This document shows, piece by piece, positions 1 to 8,647 of a DNA stretch of 64,000 nucleotides (position 1 is the first letter of the stretch; every line of letters starts with the position of its first letter). This stretch comes from an uncultured Corynebacterium sp. (lineage in GTDB: Bacteria > Actinomycetota > Actinomycetes > Mycobacteriales > Mycobacteriaceae). Location: the NCBI RefSeq assembly GCF_946221935.1, contig NZ_CAMIGN010000014.1:10277-74276 (forward strand). The letters are read 5' to 3'. The position numbers were made by a program, and so were the translations under genes. The notes beneath the pieces were generated by a model that was not told the origin of the DNA, searched no databases, and was given only the letters and a program-made list of their open reading frames with translations.

Positions 1-1979
1 CAGTCACCGGTCTTGTATTCCAAAGAACCATCGGGGAAGGTGTAGCGGTTCGGCTCTTCGTCATCGGCATTGCCGCCCAGGCCGATCTTGGGCATGGCAG
101 GCTGAAGTTTGACTTCTTCCTTCGCCTTGCCGGTCACAGCGGTGTAGTCCGGAACCTTGACGTTGTTGGTGACCTGGAAGGTGGCCTCTACCGTATCCGT
201 GGTTCCGTCTGGGTAATGCGCTGTAATCTTCGGGGTGATCTTGGAGTTATTCGCGGCATCCTCAGGTGAGGTGGCAGTCACCGTAATTGTGCCGTCGTCC
301 TTGACCTCAACCTTCCAGCCGTCCGGAACGGTATCCGGATCAACGTCAAAGCTGGTTGGCTTGACCGGGTCATGACCTTCCATAGCAGGCGCAAAGTCAA
401 TGCTTCCGGTCATCGGCTTACCGGCTGCGCCCTGTACCAAGCCCGGGCCAGTGAGGTTTGTAACTTGGGTATTGTTCGGGTCAACAACAACGAGCAGCGG
501 AATAATGTCCTGGGAGCCGTTCGTGTACGTCACGATGACGCGCGGCTGCGCGAAAGTGCCCGGGGCGGGGTTCGGCGGGGCAGTTACCGTAACCTCGTGA
601 GTGTTTGGGTCCAGGGTGGCTTTCCAGCCGGTGTAGACGTATCGGTTATCCAGCTTGACTTCGGCTTCAACGCCGCCCTCATCGCGGGACTTCATCAGAT
701 CCGCAATCTTGTCACCAGTCTGCTGGAAGGTCACCGACTGTGGTCCCGTTGCAACGGGACCGCTTTCGCTATCAACACCCGAAAGTATGGTCTGCTGCGC
801 AGGGTTGTACTCCGGATCATGGAACTGCGTATCGTCCAAGCTCCACTGGTGGCCCGAAATGACGTTGGGTTTGCTGTAGCGCTCTGGGCCATTGGACTCC
901 TCGAAGACCTGACCAAAATCATCAGTAGGAATCGCGTCACGCAACTGCTGAACCGTACGTGGTTGAGCCAACACACTGAATCGAGTGCCCTGCTGCGAGG
1001 ACAGCTTCGTGCCCTTGTACTTCGGCACTGTATAGAAGATGTCGCCGTTGTCGTCGATGCGCAGCTTCTGCTCGCCACCAGAGGCGGTGGTGTTGCTCGA
1101 ACCGATGTACTTTCCCTGTGCATCATAAGCTTCCGCCACCATACGAGGCATGGAGTTGGCATCAGCGTTAATATGACCGACCTTGAGCTCCTCACCAGGA
1201 CGAATGACGAGCTTTTCCTTCGGGACCCAGTCAACTGAGATCGCAGAACAGTTATCGTTCTCACTAGGCCATGGGTTGAACGAGACTTCAGCGTTGGAGT
1301 TACGGAAAATCTGCTTGGTAGCGTCGTCATTGTCCTGCGTGTAGGAATCTTTCCAACCATAGGACACACCGCTCTCAGAAGCAGCTGCGGCTATGTCGTC
1401 ACCGTTTAAATCAGATTCAATAAGTGCAGTAATAGGGGCGCGCGCTCCCGGGCGATGAATATTCATCGTTGAAGAGCTCGAATCGGTGACACTCTCACCA
1501 GCGACTTTATCGCCCGGCGCCGCCGAAGCAACCTCATGAAGATTCACCGGAGGATTGCCATTACTGCCGCTAACGAAAAAGTCGCGCCAAGTTCTATCCT
1601 TAGAACCGTTCATTTTGACGTTTACGCCAAATTCTCGCTTGTTAGGGGAACTCTTAGCCGGTTCCAAGATAGCGAAACTAAAGCCGCCTTTACTTCCCTG
1701 CTGGCCACTGAAACTGACCGTACAGCTGCCGGAACCGATATCGGAGGCCAACTGCTGCGCAGGCTCGATGGCCCCGTTGCCATCGGCGCCACGAATTCCA
1801 CCAGCGTAGGGAACGTTTTCAGCCATCAGTTCTGGCTGGATCGCACTGTTGCTCGCGCGCATGCCCCCCGGCATGATCGCGAAGCCTCCCAGCGCCAGGG
1901 CGATGACGGATACCGCCGCACCGCTCTTGACGGACTGCTTTTTCAACCCGGACTTACGTTTCGAAGAACGCATACCCAT
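1..1979 (-). CDS. Secreted Rib/alpha-like repeat surface protein (C-terminus cut by window)
   Basis: The reading frame is open from the ATG at 1977-1979 to the window edge, so at least 659 residues are present and the C-terminus (possible anchor) is missing. The N-terminus has a basic stretch (RSSKRKSGLKKQ) followed by a hydrophobic run (VSVIALALGGFAIM), typical of a signal peptide. The last visible ~200 residues carry at least two beta-sandwich repeats containing VTYTNGSQD and AHYPDGTTDTV, the hallmark of Rib/alpha/Esp-type domains of Gram-positive surface proteins. The ~400 residues before them look like a unique N-terminal domain that I do not recognise. AGGGAAGTAAGGA lies directly upstream; a second ATG at 1973 is equally possible. 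Likely role: cell-surface adhesion or stalk protein (inferred from family). Confidence 0.8.
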   Translation of the reverse strand, partial: MGMRSSKRKSGLKKQSVKSGAAVSVIALALGGFAIMPGGMRASNSAIQPELMAENVPYAGGIRGADGNGAIEPAQQLASDIGSGSCTVSFSGQQGSKGGFSFAILEPAKSSPNKREFGVNVKMNGSKDRTWRDFFVSGSNGNPPVNLHEVASAAPGDKVAGESVTDSSSSTMNIHRPGARAPITALIESDLNGDDIAAAASESGVSYGWKDSYTQDNDDATKQIFRNSNAEVSFNPWPSENDNCSAISVDWVPKEKLVIRPGEELKVGHINADANSMPRMVAEAYDAQGKYIGSSNTTASGGEQKLRIDDNGDIFYTVPKYKGTKLSSQQGTRFSVLAQPRTVQQLRDAIPTDDFGQVFEESNGPERYSKPNVISGHQWSLDDTQFHDPEYNPAQQTILSGVDSESGPVATGPQSVTFQQTGDKIADLMKSRDEGGVEAEVKLDNRYVYTGWKATLDPNTHEVTVTAPPNPAPGTFAQPRVIVTYTNGSQDIIPLLVVVDPNNTQVTNLTGPGLVQGAAGKPMTGSIDFAPAMEGHDPVKPTSFDVDPDTVPDGWKVEVKDDGTITVTATSPEDAANNSKITPKITAHYPDGTTDTVEATFQVTNNVKVPDYTAVTGKAKEEVKLQPAMPKIGLGGNADDEEPNRYTFPDGSLEYKTGD

Positions 1980-2211
1980 TCCTTACTTCCCTCTGGGTTA
2001 GACGAAATGCACTTGGTCAACCCTGAACTATTTTTCAGCTAGGTTTCAGCAGAACACCCGGAAAATGAAACGTAATTCAACTCCGTTAGCACTCATACAT
2101 ATTTAAGCCTACTACCCCTCACCCCACAGTCAATCTATATTTATAAAAGTGAATCACAGCACAAGCTCGCCCATATGCCCTAAGCTGCGAAAATTCCCAT
2201 AGCTACCTCTA

Positions 2212-3060
2212 CTAACGCACCATCTCTGGAATTTGCGATACCGAAGTAATTGCTGGCCCCAAAAACCGCCCGGCCAGCTTCGCGAACCTTTGCGGGTCAC
2301 CCGTTGATTCAAAGGAAAGTTCAACCTGACGCCTAGGATTCTCGTCCGCCAGCAAGTTCCGCTCCGCCAAAGTTCTATATACGGTCTTAGCTGTTTCTTC
2401 AGCACTGTTAATCAGCGTCACGTCGTCCCCCATCACCAACTGCACCACTCCCGTCAATAGCGGATAGTGCGTACACCCCAGCACCACCGTATCCACCCCC
2501 TTAGCCTTCAGTGGCGCCAGGTAGTTCTCCGCCAGACCCATCAACTGTCGCCCACTGGTTATGCCACGCTCCACAAAAGGCACAAACTGCGGGCAGGCCT
2601 GGGCATACGCCTCCACCCCCGGGATCGCCGAGAAAAGATCCTGGTAAGACATACTGTTTACCGTCGCCTGTGTTCCTATCACACCGATCTTGCCGTTACG
2701 GGTCGCCGCTGCCGCTCGCCGCACGGCAGGCAGGATCACCTCGATCACCGGCACAGAATACCTCTCCCGTGCATCGCGGATAAACGCTGACGATGCAGAG
2801 TTACACGCCACCACAATCATCTTGCAGCCACGTTCCGCTAAAGTGTCTGCAATCCCGATGGATAGCTCACGGACTCGCGCCAGCGGCTTATCCCCGTACG
2901 GCGAGTTCGCTGTGTCGCCGATGTACACCAGGTTTTCGTGCGGTAGCTGGTCCACGATGGCTCGAGCCACGGTTAGCCCACCCACGCCGGAATCGAAAAC
3001 CCCAATCGGCGCGTTTTTCGCCTGCGTCACCACATCGTCCAACTCGGCGCGTTCCATCAT
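2212..3060 (-). CDS. murI: Glutamate racemase
   Basis: Interconverts L- and D-glutamate to supply D-Glu for peptidoglycan. About 282 residues, normal for the family. The N-terminal FDSGVGGLT motif and the two catalytic cysteines in VACNSAS and LGCTHYPLL are all present. The ATG (3058-3060) begins one base after the stop of the upstream P1-peptidase gene, with AAGGA about 10 bases before it, so it is the last gene of a clpS-DUF2017-peptidase-murI operon. A longer in-frame reading upstream would run into the previous gene and was not used. Confidence 0.95.
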   Translation of the reverse strand: MMERAELDDVVTQAKNAPIGVFDSGVGGLTVARAIVDQLPHENLVYIGDTANSPYGDKPLARVRELSIGIADTLAERGCKMIVVACNSASSAFIRDARERYSVPVIEVILPAVRRAAAATRNGKIGVIGTQATVNSMSYQDLFSAIPGVEAYAQACPQFVPFVERGITSGRQLMGLAENYLAPLKAKGVDTVVLGCTHYPLLTGVVQLVMGDDVTLINSAEETAKTVYRTLAERNLLADENPRRQVELSFESTGDPQRFAKLAGRFLGPAITSVSQIPEMVR

Positions 3061-3061
3061 T

Positions 3062-4231
3062 TTAGTCACGTTCCTTACCCATAACCACGTCGCACCAACT
3101 TTGCACCCCGAACGCCGTCTCCGCTGCCAACACCGCGTGCACGATAGCCCGCTCCACCACATTCGCCGCCGTCGCCGAGAGCACGCTCATTCCAATTTCG
3201 TCCACGCCGTCAACGGTTGTGTGCTCCGCTGTCGCCATCACAAACAGCGTATCGCCGTCCATCGGCATGTGCGCCGGCCGTATAGCCCGCGCGATCCCGT
3301 CATGCCCCGCCAGTGCCAGCCTCTTCGCCTGCGCCTTCGTCAGCGGCGCATCGGTCGCCACCACACCAATCGTCGTGTTGAGCTTCGGCGCCAGCATGTC
3401 AGCCGTAATCTTCGTGCCAAGCATATTCTTGTTCTTTAGCCTATTGACGCCCTCAGGCCCCACCGGCTCACCATCCACCAGGCCATCGACCAACCCATAC
3501 CTGGCGAACTCCCCGTTCAGTTCCGCAGCACTTCCCCACGGCAGGCCGGTGGCGGGGTCGAAGATAGCTCCCTGCGGGTTCACCACAACCCCCGCGGCCA
3601 CGGTCGTGCCCGCCAACGCAGTGCCCTCAGGCAACACTGCGCTGGCCTGCCCGAAGCCTCCCTTCAGCGCTCCCGCGGAGGCTCCCAGCCCCGCGCCGAC
3701 GTTTCCATTTTGTGCATCCTGCGCGTCCTGCACAGCCTGCATAACTCTACGTTGTGCTCCGCGGCCAGTCACCACATCCTCCAGCGCCGCCGCCGTCGCT
3801 GCAACCCCCGTAGCCGCATCCGGCCGAGAATCCCAGCGCCCCAGAAGCAGATCAAAAATCACCGCGCCCGGCACAATCGGCACCAATTTGCCCGGGTGCT
3901 CGGGCCCCAGCACAGGGAAGCCAATTCCTCTGCGCTCCAATTCGGCCATCGCCCCCGTGAGGGCGTCAAGCCCAAAGGCAGAGCCACCACAAAGACCAAT
4001 AGCGTGCACGGCCTGCACCGTATTGTGGGGCTCCAAAAGATTTGTCTCCCGCGTGCCCGGCCCACCGCCCCGCACATCAACGCTGGCGGTGGCGGACTTC
4101 GGCGCAACAATCATGGTGACGCCCGAATCGCCGGCACCGTCCTCGCACACGGCGTGCCCCACTCCAATGCCTGCTACATCAGCTAAGGAATTTGTGGGCC
4201 CGGGCGTGCAGCCGAAAAGTTCCACACTCAT
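3062..4231 (-). CDS. P1 (DmpA/NylC-like, S58) family peptidase
   Basis: Predicted self-processing N-terminal-nucleophile amidohydrolase/aminopeptidase of the P1/S58 family, about 389 residues, probably cytoplasmic (no signal peptide). The family opening is clear: L-x-D-VAGI-VGHA, then GVTMIVAP and the glycine-rich DVRGGGPGTRE. LCGGSAFGLDA and NVGAGLGASAGALKGGFG are also typical. The ATG overlaps the stop of the upstream gene (ATGA), so translation is coupled. The same family occurs beside clpS and DUF2017 in mycobacteria (Rv1333 region). Its physiological substrate is unknown. Confidence 0.85.
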   Translation of the reverse strand: MSVELFGCTPGPTNSLADVAGIGVGHAVCEDGAGDSGVTMIVAPKSATASVDVRGGGPGTRETNLLEPHNTVQAVHAIGLCGGSAFGLDALTGAMAELERRGIGFPVLGPEHPGKLVPIVPGAVIFDLLLGRWDSRPDAATGVAATAAALEDVVTGRGAQRRVMQAVQDAQDAQNGNVGAGLGASAGALKGGFGQASAVLPEGTALAGTTVAAGVVVNPQGAIFDPATGLPWGSAAELNGEFARYGLVDGLVDGEPVGPEGVNRLKNKNMLGTKITADMLAPKLNTTIGVVATDAPLTKAQAKRLALAGHDGIARAIRPAHMPMDGDTLFVMATAEHTTVDGVDEIGMSVLSATAANVVERAIVHAVLAAETAFGVQSWCDVVMGKERD

Positions 4232-4800
4232 TGTTCGCCCATCATCGCCGAAAGCAGACTGTCTTGGTGGTACCCCAGCCAATCCAGGTAGTTCTGCGCA
4301 GCCATTGCCTGGTCGGAGTTTTCGCCCTCGCCTATCAGGTCCTTCTTGAACTCCTCAAACTGCGCCGAGTGGTACAGGCGAATATCGTTAATCGCACTCA
4401 GCCACGGTTGAACCTCATCCTGCGTCAGCGACACATTCACCGAACCATTCGGCCCCAGGTAGTCCACCACAAAGCGCAGGTTCGTCAGCTTCGACTTGAT
4501 GATTTCCGTCTCGTTCAGCTGACGAGTTAGGGCTGCATCCCCTTCGACCTCTTCATCCCCCTCACGGAAGAAGCTCGGCAGCAACCGCGCCAACCCCGGA
4601 TCTTTCGGGGCATCGGAGTGCCCGCTGGCCATGCCCGTCAGCTCCGCCAGCTCGTCCTTCGGCGCCGTCCGAGCGCGCTCCATCAGCTTGTCGGAAACCG
4701 CCACCGCCGAATCACCTAGCATCTCGCGTTCGAGTGGCTCTAGCTGCGTATTGAAGCGCGTACCACGCAACAAACTGCTCTTCTTCGTCCACGGCTCCAT
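4228..4800 (-). CDS. DUF2017 family protein
   Basis: 190-residue soluble protein matching the actinobacterial DUF2017 family, recognised by its place directly after clpS and by its pattern: an N-terminal basic stretch, an acidic middle, then a helical C-terminal domain ending WLGYHQDSLL. AAGGA lies 8 bases before the ATG. Its stop overlaps the next start by ATGA. The function is unknown; constant linkage to clpS suggests a connection with Clp proteolysis, but that is only inference. Confidence 0.85.
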   Translation of the reverse strand: MEPWTKKSSLLRGTRFNTQLEPLEREMLGDSAVAVSDKLMERARTAPKDELAELTGMASGHSDAPKDPGLARLLPSFFREGDEEVEGDAALTRQLNETEIIKSKLTNLRFVVDYLGPNGSVNVSLTQDEVQPWLSAINDIRLYHSAQFEEFKKDLIGEGENSDQAMAAQNYLDWLGYHQDSLLSAMMGEQ

Positions 4801-4828
4801 GGTGTTCTTCCTTCTTTCTTTGTGACGC

Positions 4829-5134
4829 CTACCCGTCCGCCCGCTGCATCGTCGCCCACAGCCCGGCGGTCTGCAGTTTCTTTACGTCCCCCTCAACCTT
4901 GTCCCGTTCACCGGAGCTCACCACGGCTTTCCCCTCGGTGTGCACCTGCATCATCAGCTCGGTGGCACGCTTGCGCGAATAGCCCAGCACCGTCTGGAAG
5001 ACATAGGTCACATAGCTCATCAGGTTCACCGGATCGTCCCAACAAATGCACATCCACGGCAGGTTGGGCTCCGTTAGTGTCTCAGGCAATTTGTCCGCTA
5101 CGGGCGTAGCGGCGGGAGCAGCTGGAGAAGTCAT
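4829..5134 (-). CDS. clpS: ATP-dependent Clp protease adaptor ClpS
   Basis: Adaptor that delivers N-degron substrates to the Clp ATPase. The core is unmistakable: WDDPVNLMSYVTYVFQTVLGYS, then MMQVHTEGKAVVSSG, covering the N-degron pocket and the Clp-binding face. Starting at the ATG 5132-5134 gives 101 residues, the usual corynebacterial length. An upstream in-frame ATG (5161) would add 9 residues but has no better ribosome site. The gene diverges from pncB, and the short gap must hold both promoters. Confidence 0.92.
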   Translation of the reverse strand: MTSPAAPAATPVADKLPETLTEPNLPWMCICWDDPVNLMSYVTYVFQTVLGYSRKRATELMMQVHTEGKAVVSSGERDKVEGDVKKLQTAGLWATMQRADG

Positions 5135-5197
5135 AGTTCCCAGAGTACCCACATTGGTCATCTTCGCTGCCGGGTCCGTGGACAAGCGTGGACTAGC

Positions 5198-6541
5198 ATG
5201 GAGCGGGTGAACGATAACACCACAGAAACCACGGGGTCCCGCACCCGCTCCTCCGCGCTACTGACGGACAAGTACGAATTGACCATGCTCGAGGCGGCCA
5301 TCCTCGATGGCACGGTGAACCGCAGCTGTACCTTCGAGGTCTTCACCCGACGCCTACCCAACGAGCGTCGCTATGGCGTGATCGCAGGTACCGCTCGCGT
5401 TCTCAGCGCGGTACGCGACTTCGTGTTCACCGACCAACAGTTGGATCGAATTGACTTCCTACGGGACGAAACCCTGGAGTATCTGCGTAATTTCCGGTTT
5501 TCCGGCCACATTGATGGCTACCGGGAAGGCGAACTGTACTTCCCACACTCCCCTGTACTGACGGTGCGCGGAACGTTCGGCGAATGCGTGATCCTGGAAA
5601 CGGTAATCCTATCCATCCTGAATATGGACTCCGCTGTCGCAAGTGCCGCTGCCCGCATGGTCACCGCCGCGGGCGAGCGTCCGATTATCGACATGGGCGC
5701 CCGTCGTACCCACGAATACGCAGCGGTCACCTCCGCGCGTGCTGCTTACCTGGCTGGCTTTGTGGCGACCTCAAACATGGAGGCTGCGCAGCGTTATGGC
5801 ATCCCTGCCTCCGGCACTGCGGCGCACGCGTGGACCCTGCTGCACACTCGCCCTGACGGAACGCCAGACGAACTTTCCGCCTTTAAAGCGCAGGTCGCTG
5901 CACTCGGCACCGACACCACCCTGCTGATAGATACCTATGACATCACCCAAGGCGTGGACAACGCCATCGCCGCAGCCGGCACCGAGCTCGGCGCCGTGCG
6001 CATCGATTCCGGTGATCTCGGTGTGCTTACCCGGCGCGTGCGCCGCCAGCTAGATTCGCTTGGAGCAACTAACACCAAGATCGTTGTGTCCTCCGACATG
6101 GATGAGTTCTCCATTGCCGCGCTGCGCAGCGAGCCTGTGGATTCCTTTGGCGTCGGCACCTCGGTGGTTACGGGATCCGGTGCACCGACCGCTGGATTGG
6201 TCTACAAGCTTGTGGAGGTCGACGGAGTGCCCGTCGCCAAGCGCTCTCGCGGCAAGGCCAGCCTGGGCGGGGCGAAGGACGCTGCACGTTTTAGCCGCCC
6301 GTCCGGCACCGCTGTGGAGGAAGTCACCTTCCCCATGGGTAGCGATCTGCCCCAAGCCGATGGACTTAACAGCACCCAATTAACCATCCCGATGGTTCGC
6401 GATGGCGAGCTGGTGGAAGGGCTGCACACCTTGGAAGAGTCCCGCGCCCACTGCGCCCAGCAGCTCGTGTCTCTGCCGTGGGAAGGCCTTGCTCTCACCC
6501 GTGACGAGCCCGCCCTGCAGGTACGCCACATCAAGGCTTAA
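5198..6541 (+). CDS. pncB: Nicotinate phosphoribosyltransferase
   Basis: Salvages nicotinate to nicotinate mononucleotide with PRPP (Preiss-Handler route to NAD). 447 residues. Family signatures include LLTDKYELTML near the N-terminus, FEVFTRRLPNERRYGV, GARRTHEYAA, and AVRIDSGDLGVLTRRVR in the phosphate-binding part. nadE, which completes the same pathway, is at 28515. The 8-base gap to the next gene suggests co-transcription with the DinG-like helicase, an order also seen in mycobacteria. Confidence 0.95.
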   Translation: MERVNDNTTETTGSRTRSSALLTDKYELTMLEAAILDGTVNRSCTFEVFTRRLPNERRYGVIAGTARVLSAVRDFVFTDQQLDRIDFLRDETLEYLRNFRFSGHIDGYREGELYFPHSPVLTVRGTFGECVILETVILSILNMDSAVASAAARMVTAAGERPIIDMGARRTHEYAAVTSARAAYLAGFVATSNMEAAQRYGIPASGTAAHAWTLLHTRPDGTPDELSAFKAQVAALGTDTTLLIDTYDITQGVDNAIAAAGTELGAVRIDSGDLGVLTRRVRRQLDSLGATNTKIVVSSDMDEFSIAALRSEPVDSFGVGTSVVTGSGAPTAGLVYKLVEVDGVPVAKRSRGKASLGGAKDAARFSRPSGTAVEEVTFPMGSDLPQADGLNSTQLTIPMVRDGELVEGLHTLEESRAHCAQQLVSLPWEGLALTRDEPALQVRHIKA

Positions 6542-6549
6542 AGGTTCGC

Positions 6550-8613
6550 ATGACCTCCAACGTCCTCGACCTGCTGAGCCTCGCCGTCGCCGACCTCGGC
6601 GGGGCTCCGCGCCCCGGACAGCAGAAAATGGCCACCGCCGTAGCCGATGCGATAGACAAGGAACACCACCTTGCGGTGCAGGCCGGCACCGGTACCGGTA
6701 AGTCCCTGGCCTATCTGATCCCCGGCATCGCCGCGGCCATGGATTCCGCGTACCCCGTTATCGTCTCCACCGCGACGATCGCTCTGCAGCGCCAGCTCGT
6801 GGAACGTGACCTGCCACGCCTGGCTAAGGCTCTCGAACCGGAGCTTCCCCGCCCTTTGGAGTTCGCTATCCAAAAAGGGCGTGGCAACTACTTGTGCCTC
6901 AACAAGGTCTCCAATGCACAGACCGATAGCGGCGTGGAGGAAGCCGAAGAATCCCTGCTGGATCCCTCGCAGCTCTCCGCCACCGGTGCGCAAGTCGCCC
7001 GCCTGCACGAATGGGCAGGAGAAACTGAAGATGGCGACCGCGATAACCTTCCCCAAGGCGTGAGCGACCGTGCCTGGCGCCAGGTCAGTGTCTCCTCCCG
7101 CGAATGCCTCGGTGCTACTCGCTGTCCCTTTGGAGAACAGTGCTTTGCTGAGCGCGCCCGGAATCACGCCGCAGACGCCGACATCGTCGTCACCAACCAC
7201 GCCTTGCTGGCGATTGACGCTCTTGTGGACGCCCCCGTGTTGCCTGAGCACGACACCGTCATCGTGGACGAAGCCCACGAACTAGAAGACCGTATTACCT
7301 CCGTCGCCACAGCGGAACTCTCCCCCACCTCCATCGCCGTGCTGGCGAAGCGCGCTGCGAAGTTGACAGTGTCCGGTGCCGATGCCGCAGGGGATGCCCT
7401 GGCCGAAGCAGGTGACAGGTGGACTGAGGCGCTAAAGACGGAGACGGCGGCGTCCAAAAGCAACGACCGTTTCGGCACTGGCATCGAGGGGCGCTGGACG
7501 GGGGTGCCGGAGAACCTACAGGTGCCGCTCGCAGCCCTGCGAGATGCGGCATGGAAAACGAACCGACAGGTCAGCGGCATTCCCGCATCCGAGTTCGCGA
7601 ATGATTCGCAAAAAGCCTCCGAACGGCTGGCGGTGATTGTGGCGACCGAGGAACTCAACGATACGTGCGTGCGGATCCTCAATGCCTCTCGCGTCGGCGA
7701 GGGTGCCGCTGATTCTCAGGGCGAGGACAGCGCGACCGCTGAGGATCTCCTCGGCGAGGACGTGGTCTGGTACACCGCTGACGCCGGCACGCATGGTCCC
7801 AAGCATGTGGTGCGTGTCGCCCCGCTGAGCGTAGCCGACCTACTGCGGCAGCGACTTTTTGGCCGCAACACGGTGATCCTCACTTCGGCCACGCTGGCTC
7901 TGGGAGGAAAGTTCACGTCCATGCTGGCGCGCTGGGGGCTGCCCAAAAACACCGCCACGCTAGATGCCGGCACGCCCTTTGATGCCCGCACCCACGGCAT
8001 TCTCTACGTCGCCCGGCATCTGCCACCACCGGGGCGCGACGGCGCCAGCGATGCCTCCGTAGACGAAGCCGCCCAGCTCATCAATGCTGCGGGCGGACGC
8101 ACCCTGGGGCTTTTCAGCTCCAGGCGCGCTGCCGAAGACATGGCCGACCAGCTGCGCACGGTGGTACCCTACGACATCCTGCTGCAAGGTGAGGATTCGA
8201 TGTCCACGTTGGTGGAGAAATTCCGCAAGAACCAGTCAGCGTGCCTCTTCGGCACTCTAGGGCTGTGGCAGGGTGTGGATGTACCGGGCAAGTCGCTTTC
8301 CCTTGTACTCATCGACCGCATCCCCTTCCCCCGACCCGACGATCCACTTCAGCAGGCTCGGCAAGAAGCTGCCGACCAACGCGGTGGCAGCGGCTTTATG
8401 GAGGTTGCAGCGAACCACGCAGCTCTACTTATGGCTCAAGGCGCTGGCCGACTGCTGCGTTCGGTCGACGATCGCGGTGTGGTAGCAGTGCTGGATCAGC
8501 GCCTGGAGACAAAACGCTACGGCAGCTACATACGCCGTTCCATGCCAGATTTTTGGTACACAACAAAAGGCGACACAGTGCGGGGTGCACTGCGCCGCCT
8601 TGTTGCGGACTAA
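6550..8613 (+). CDS. dinG: DinG/XPD-type ATP-dependent DNA helicase
   Basis: Superfamily 2 iron-sulfur helicase, 687 residues. Walker A is AGTGTGKS (residues 45-52) and Walker B is DEAH (about 240-243). Between them lie the cysteines of the 4Fe-4S module (NYLCLNK, then SSRECLGATRCPFGEQC). C-terminal motifs include LTSATL, LFGTLGLWQGVDVPG and AQGAGRLLRS. AAGG sits 5 bases before the ATG. Expected role: unwinding of forked or R-loop DNA in repair. The next gene converges on its 3' end. Confidence 0.93.
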   Translation: MTSNVLDLLSLAVADLGGAPRPGQQKMATAVADAIDKEHHLAVQAGTGTGKSLAYLIPGIAAAMDSAYPVIVSTATIALQRQLVERDLPRLAKALEPELPRPLEFAIQKGRGNYLCLNKVSNAQTDSGVEEAEESLLDPSQLSATGAQVARLHEWAGETEDGDRDNLPQGVSDRAWRQVSVSSRECLGATRCPFGEQCFAERARNHAADADIVVTNHALLAIDALVDAPVLPEHDTVIVDEAHELEDRITSVATAELSPTSIAVLAKRAAKLTVSGADAAGDALAEAGDRWTEALKTETAASKSNDRFGTGIEGRWTGVPENLQVPLAALRDAAWKTNRQVSGIPASEFANDSQKASERLAVIVATEELNDTCVRILNASRVGEGAADSQGEDSATAEDLLGEDVVWYTADAGTHGPKHVVRVAPLSVADLLRQRLFGRNTVILTSATLALGGKFTSMLARWGLPKNTATLDAGTPFDARTHGILYVARHLPPPGRDGASDASVDEAAQLINAAGGRTLGLFSSRRAAEDMADQLRTVVPYDILLQGEDSMSTLVEKFRKNQSACLFGTLGLWQGVDVPGKSLSLVLIDRIPFPRPDDPLQQARQEAADQRGGSGFMEVAANHAALLMAQGAGRLLRSVDDRGVVAVLDQRLETKRYGSYIRRSMPDFWYTTKGDTVRGALRRLVAD

Positions 8614-8647
8614 CTGGCTGGCGCCAGCTATTTCCTCAGGCTAGGTC

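Noticed and set aside
372..2042. Open frames on the plus strand over the surface-protein gene
   Set aside because: The minus-strand frame is continuous, has a signal peptide and Rib-type repeats; the plus-strand frames have no sense as protein.
3219..4349. 376-codon open frame opposite the P1-family peptidase
   Set aside because: Pro/Ser/Ala-rich low-complexity product produced by the opposite strand of a high-G+C gene; no motif, and the peptidase is clearly the real gene.
8617..8628. GCTGGCGCCAGC palindrome between dinG and the Asp-rich gene as a terminator
   Set aside because: It has no loop and no T-run; it is too short to call a terminator or an operator.
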